Source of the DNA: Syntrophopropionicum propionicicum_A
GTDB lineage: Bacteria; Bacillota; Desulfotomaculia; Desulfotomaculales; Pelotomaculaceae
Assembly: GCF_048984525.1 (NCBI RefSeq)
Contig: NZ_JBMGJC010000003.1
Coordinates: 209,111-273,110 of the forward strand
Direction of reading: 5' to 3'
Length of the DNA stretch: 64,000 bases
This document shows, piece by piece, positions 61,256-64,000 of this stretch (position 1 is its first letter; every line of letters begins with the position of its first letter). Position numbers and translations under genes: made by a program. The notes under the pieces were generated by a model, which was not told the DNA's origin, ran no database searches, and was given only the letters and a program-made list of their open reading frames with translations.

Positions 61256-62470
61256 TTGGTCGATTTAGATAAGCAATTGGAGATTATAAAAAGGGGCACA
61301 ATTGAAATTATTCCGGAGGCGGAGTTGACGGACAAGCTAAAGTCTTCTATTAAGGAAGGCCGGCCGCTCACGATCAAGCTCGGGCTTGACCCTACCGCTC
61401 CGGACATCCACCTCGGCCATACGGTAGTTCTGCAAAAACTGAGACAGTTCCAGGACCTTGGACACCAGGTCATACTGATCCTCGGCGACTTCACTGCAAG
61501 GATTGGCGATCCCACCGGCAAGTCGGAAACGCGAAAACAGCTTACAGAAGAACAGGTGCTGGAAAATGCCAGGACTTACGAGAGGCAGATTTTTAAAATC
61601 CTGGATCGTGCAAAAACCAGAGTGGTATTTAACAGCCAGTGGCTGGCCCCGCTGAATTTTACCCAGGTAATTGAACTCGCCGCCAAGTACACTTTAGCCA
61701 GGATAATGGAACGTGATGATTTCGCCAAGCGCTACAAAGAAGGCCTTCCAATCAGCATCCACGAGTTGTTCTACCCGCTGATGCAGGGATATGATTCAGT
61801 TGAGCTGAAGGCTGATGTTGAGATAGGCGGCACGGATCAAAAGTTCAACCTTTTAATGGGCCGCACACTGCAAAAAGAGTACGGCTATGAACCACAAATA
61901 GCCATTACGATGCCCATACTGGAAGGTCTGGACGGGGTCCATAAGATGAGCAAGAGCCTCGGAAACTATATCGGCATCGACGAACCGCCGCGTGAGATGT
62001 ACGGCAAAACCATGTCCCTGCCGGACGACATGATGGTCAGGTATTTTGAGCTGGTCACGGCAGTGTCTCTGGAAGAGCTTCGCTCTATTGATAAAGGCCT
62101 TAAAAGCGGTGACCTGCACCCGAGAGACGTCAAGATGAGGCTGGCCAGGGAAATAGTGACACAGTACCATGACAGCGGACAGGCCAGGGCTGCCGAAGAA
62201 GAGTTTATAAGGATGTTTCAGCAAAAAGACCTGCCGGATGAAATCCCTGAATTCAAGCCTGCCGGTGACATGCTGGACACTGTGTGGCTGCCGAAGCTGA
62301 TGGTGGCCGCCGGCAGCGTCAGCAGCACCAGCGAGGCCAGGCGTTTAATCCAGCAGGGTGCGGTAAAGGTTGACGGAATAAGAGTTGACGACCCCAACAT
62401 TAATATAAAACCATCCGCAGGTATGATCATACAGGTGGGCAAAAGGAAATTTTTTAAAATAGTTATATAA
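61256..62470 (+). CDS. tyrS: Tyrosyl-tRNA synthetase
   Basis: 404 residues; TTG start eight bases after AAAGGAG. Class I synthetase that charges tRNA-Tyr. HIGH motif PDIHLGHTVVL, KMSKS motif HKMSKSLGNYIG, tyrosine-binding region (GGTDQKFNLLMGR) and a C-terminal S4 RNA-binding domain (SSTSEARRLIQQGAVKVDG). It belongs to the longer TyrS type (TyrZ-like). No T-box leader is present. Confidence 0.96.
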   Translation: MVDLDKQLEIIKRGTIEIIPEAELTDKLKSSIKEGRPLTIKLGLDPTAPDIHLGHTVVLQKLRQFQDLGHQVILILGDFTARIGDPTGKSETRKQLTEEQVLENARTYERQIFKILDRAKTRVVFNSQWLAPLNFTQVIELAAKYTLARIMERDDFAKRYKEGLPISIHELFYPLMQGYDSVELKADVEIGGTDQKFNLLMGRTLQKEYGYEPQIAITMPILEGLDGVHKMSKSLGNYIGIDEPPREMYGKTMSLPDDMMVRYFELVTAVSLEELRSIDKGLKSGDLHPRDVKMRLAREIVTQYHDSGQARAAEEEFIRMFQQKDLPDEIPEFKPAGDMLDTVWLPKLMVAAGSVSSTSEARRLIQQGAVKVDGIRVDDPNINIKPSAGMIIQVGKRKFFKIVI

Positions 62471-62567
62471 CAAGGATGATTAAAATACTTGAAGCCCAAG
62501 GAGTTAAACCTGCTGCTCCATTGCTGAAGCGTTAGCGTGTTCAGGGACGGTCCGCCGAGCGTGTCTT

Positions 62568-62638
62568 GGGGACGGTTTTGTTGACACGATTTCCAATATT
62601 AAATCTTGAGATAAAAGCGTGTCAACAGAACTGTCCTC
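62568..62638. repeat. Imperfect inverted repeat with GGGGACGG-type arms
   Basis: Arms at 62568-62588 and 62618-62638 match in 18 of 21 bases (GGGGACGGTTTTGTTGACAC against its reverse complement). Outer flanks hold further GGACGGTCC/GAACGGTCC words at about 62544 and 62671. This is the pattern of REP/MITE-like sequences linked to Y1-type (IS200/RAYT) transposases; no transposase gene is seen. Confidence 0.65.
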
Positions 62639-62789
62639 ATGACACGATCGAGAGAAAAATCCTCTTAAAAAGAACGGTCCCCCTCGGCACGGTCCAAAGA
62701 GACGTGTGAATAACTGACATGTCTTAAGAGCCTAAAAAGACCATTGGGAATACCAGAATCCCACGACTTACGGCCAACGAATCGATACC

Positions 62790-62832
62790 ATAGAGATTTT
62801 GTCTGCAATCTCAAGCGCTCAGGCGCTTTTTT
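62790..62832 (+). terminator. Repeat motif plus terminator after the tyrS region
   Basis: ACCATAGAGATTTTGTCTGC resembles 53262-53281. It is followed by AAGCGC/GCGCTT around TCAG and a T run at 62813-62832. Confidence 0.65.
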
Positions 62833-62936
62833 TGTTTGGGTTGCTATCATTTTTCAAGCCGTGACATAAATTATAAACGGGTATGTTTTACGGGGGTATA
62901 TCAAAACTGCCTGGGTTATTAAAGGAGGTGACAGAT

Positions 62937-63593
62937 TTGTTCAAAAGAAGGCGAAAAAGAAAAACTGTTTTTAGTATCGCTTTCATAAATATAATAGTAA
63001 TCGGTGCTGTATTGATGGCTGACCTGGCCCTGAGGGACACCTTTTTCAATATCGCCGAAACCAGGGCAGTGCAAATTGCTACTGAGGCGGCAAATAAAGC
63101 CTTACAGCAAGAGGTGGCAGACGAAAATATTCAATACCAGGACTTTATACTAATTCACAAAGACAGCGACGGGCATATCGTGCTGATGCAGGCTAATACA
63201 GTGAGGGTGAATAAGTTTGCTTCCGACACCACCCTGGCGGTACAGAAAGCCCTGGAGGATTTGAGGTGGCAGTCATTCGGCATACCTGCAGGGCAGATCC
63301 TGGGAATTCCCTTTTTCGCCAACCTTGGGCCCAAGATTAATTACATCATTTTGCCTGTCGGGTCAGTCAGGGTTAACGTGGTTGATAAATTTGAAACTGC
63401 CGGGATAAACCAAACGCGCCATTCGATCTATTTAAATTTTGACACCAATGTCCGGGTAGTCATCCCTTCCAAGGGAGGCGAAGCTGTGGTCGGGATGCAG
63501 GTGCCCCTGGTTGACAGTATAATTGTCGGCAATGTACCAAGTACCTTTGTCAGTGTGCCGGGCGGCATTTTGAGCAGCGGTTTGTTAAAATAA
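62937..63593 (+). CDS. yunB: Sporulation protein YunB
   Basis: 218 residues; TTG at 62937 after AAAGGAGGTGACAGAT. A basic start (KRRRKRK) and one membrane segment (about 11-31) precede the YunB domain: AETRAVQIATEAANKALQQE, ALEDLRWQSFGIPAGQILGI and IILPVGSVRVNVVDKFETAGINQTRH. In B. subtilis yunB is made in the mother cell and needed for efficient spore formation. A start further upstream at 62883 is not supported by a ribosome site. Confidence 0.92.
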   Translation: MFKRRRKRKTVFSIAFINIIVIGAVLMADLALRDTFFNIAETRAVQIATEAANKALQQEVADENIQYQDFILIHKDSDGHIVLMQANTVRVNKFASDTTLAVQKALEDLRWQSFGIPAGQILGIPFFANLGPKINYIILPVGSVRVNVVDKFETAGINQTRHSIYLNFDTNVRVVIPSKGGEAVVGMQVPLVDSIIVGNVPSTFVSVPGGILSSGLLK

Positions 63594-63694
63594 AAAGTTT
63601 ATTTTTCTTTTGCGGAAAATGGTGAATAATATTCCAGGCTGTTAACACAGAATATAAAGAAAATTAAAACTTGTAATATTTTGCGCCAGGGTGC

Positions 63695-64000
63695 TTGACA
63701 AAAGATGACCCGGTATGGTAACTTAATAAACGTTGTTGTCATATCTAGCAGGTAACGGAACCACAAATTACCGGTTGACCGGAGCGCTAGAAAAAGATAA
63801 GATAGTTATTGTCGCCGCCAAAAAGGCGCCGGCGAAAAAAAAGATTATATCAGCCCCAAACGGCTTATATAATAGGTCTTTGAAAACTAAACAGTGGATG
63901 GATGTAAAAACGAGACGTGAGAAATGAGACGTGAGACGTGAGGATGGATGACAGGCCTTGAAAGTCCAAAAGACTAAAGAGGAATGCCCTGAATCACACG
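63695..64000 (+). promoter_or_regulatory. Putative rRNA operon promoter and leader
   Basis: TTGACA at 63695 with a TGGTAACTT-type -10 at about 63716, then CTTTGAAAACTAAACAGTGG at 63880-63899, a sequence typical of the box A/leader region before 16S or 23S rRNA in Firmicutes. GAGACGTGAG is repeated at 63911-63941. An ORF at 63733-63927 (Lys/Ala-rich) has no ribosome site and is not called. The rRNA itself would lie beyond the window. Confidence 0.4.

Noticed and set aside
62745..62780. IS200/IS605 right end (AGAATCCCACGACTT)
   Set aside because: Only 15 bases resemble the family end, with no matching hairpin and no tnpB remnant.
63733..63927. 64-residue Lys/Ala-rich ORF
   Set aside because: No ribosome site and overlaps the leader-like sequence.

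Overview
The window looks like chromosomal DNA of a spore-forming, anaerobic Firmicute, most like the Peptococcaceae (Pelotomaculum/Desulfotomaculum type). This is inferred from gene content and base composition; no 16S gene is present to confirm it. Spore genes (an alpha/beta SASP-like protein, YunB, a YjcZ-like peptide, a DUF3231 protein), frequent GTG/TTG starts with strong purine-rich ribosome binding sites, and a Wolinella-type fumarate reductase/succinate dehydrogenase operon next to ordinary housekeeping genes support it.

Layout. 1-13.8 kb: a membrane-anchored protein of unknown function, transketolase, a methyltransferase, an accessory chaperone operon (dnaK-grpE-dnaJ-cbpM), a PAS sensor kinase, small spore/zinc proteins, TetR plus alpha/beta hydrolase, and a LysR regulator. 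13.8-18.1 kb: an island with one large TIR-like/STAND NTPase carrying eight almost identical 41-residue repeats, ending at a tRNA-Ala gene. 18.2-26.2 kb: a hydrophobic EcsC-like protein, a Ser/Gln-rich protein, a peptide-binding protein, a TIM-barrel protein, a stress protein, then a polyamine cluster (pyruvoyl arginine decarboxylase, aminopropyltransferase, agmatinase) and tRNA-Asp/tRNA-Phe. 26.3-27.7 kb: an SPFH membrane protein and a ribbon-helix-helix protein, each near a palindrome. 28-39.5 kb: an apparent Ser/Thr phosphorylation system made of three lipoproteins (two with TPRs), a divergent FHA-winged-helix regulator, a PP2C phosphatase, a zinc-ribbon/kinase/TPR receptor, a DUF4013 membrane protein, an FHA membrane protein and a deleted FHA-ABC transporter gene.

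39.6-55 kb: mixed small genes, PAP2 phosphatase, acyltransferase, tRNA-Gly/tRNA-Cys, a fused NDP-forming acyl-CoA synthetase with a TetR regulator, a GreA-like factor, HtpX behind a yybP-ykoY (Mn2+) riboswitch, a trypsin-like protease, an L,D-transpeptidase, a SASP and a second PAS kinase. 55-64 kb: the quinone-linked fumarate/succinate operon behind a leader with a mini-ORF and terminator, an M55 peptidase, a second HtpX, tyrS, yunB, and at the right edge a sequence resembling an rRNA leader.

Most noteworthy: the TIR-STAND repeat protein (a candidate defence or self/non-self recognition protein); the kinase-phosphatase-FHA-lipoprotein island, where a ~90-bp repeated element precedes both its first lipoprotein and the phosphatase; the Mn2+ riboswitch in front of a membrane protease gene; and Spo0A-box-like sites in front of both orphan PAS kinases. 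All functional statements come from reading the sequence without database searches.
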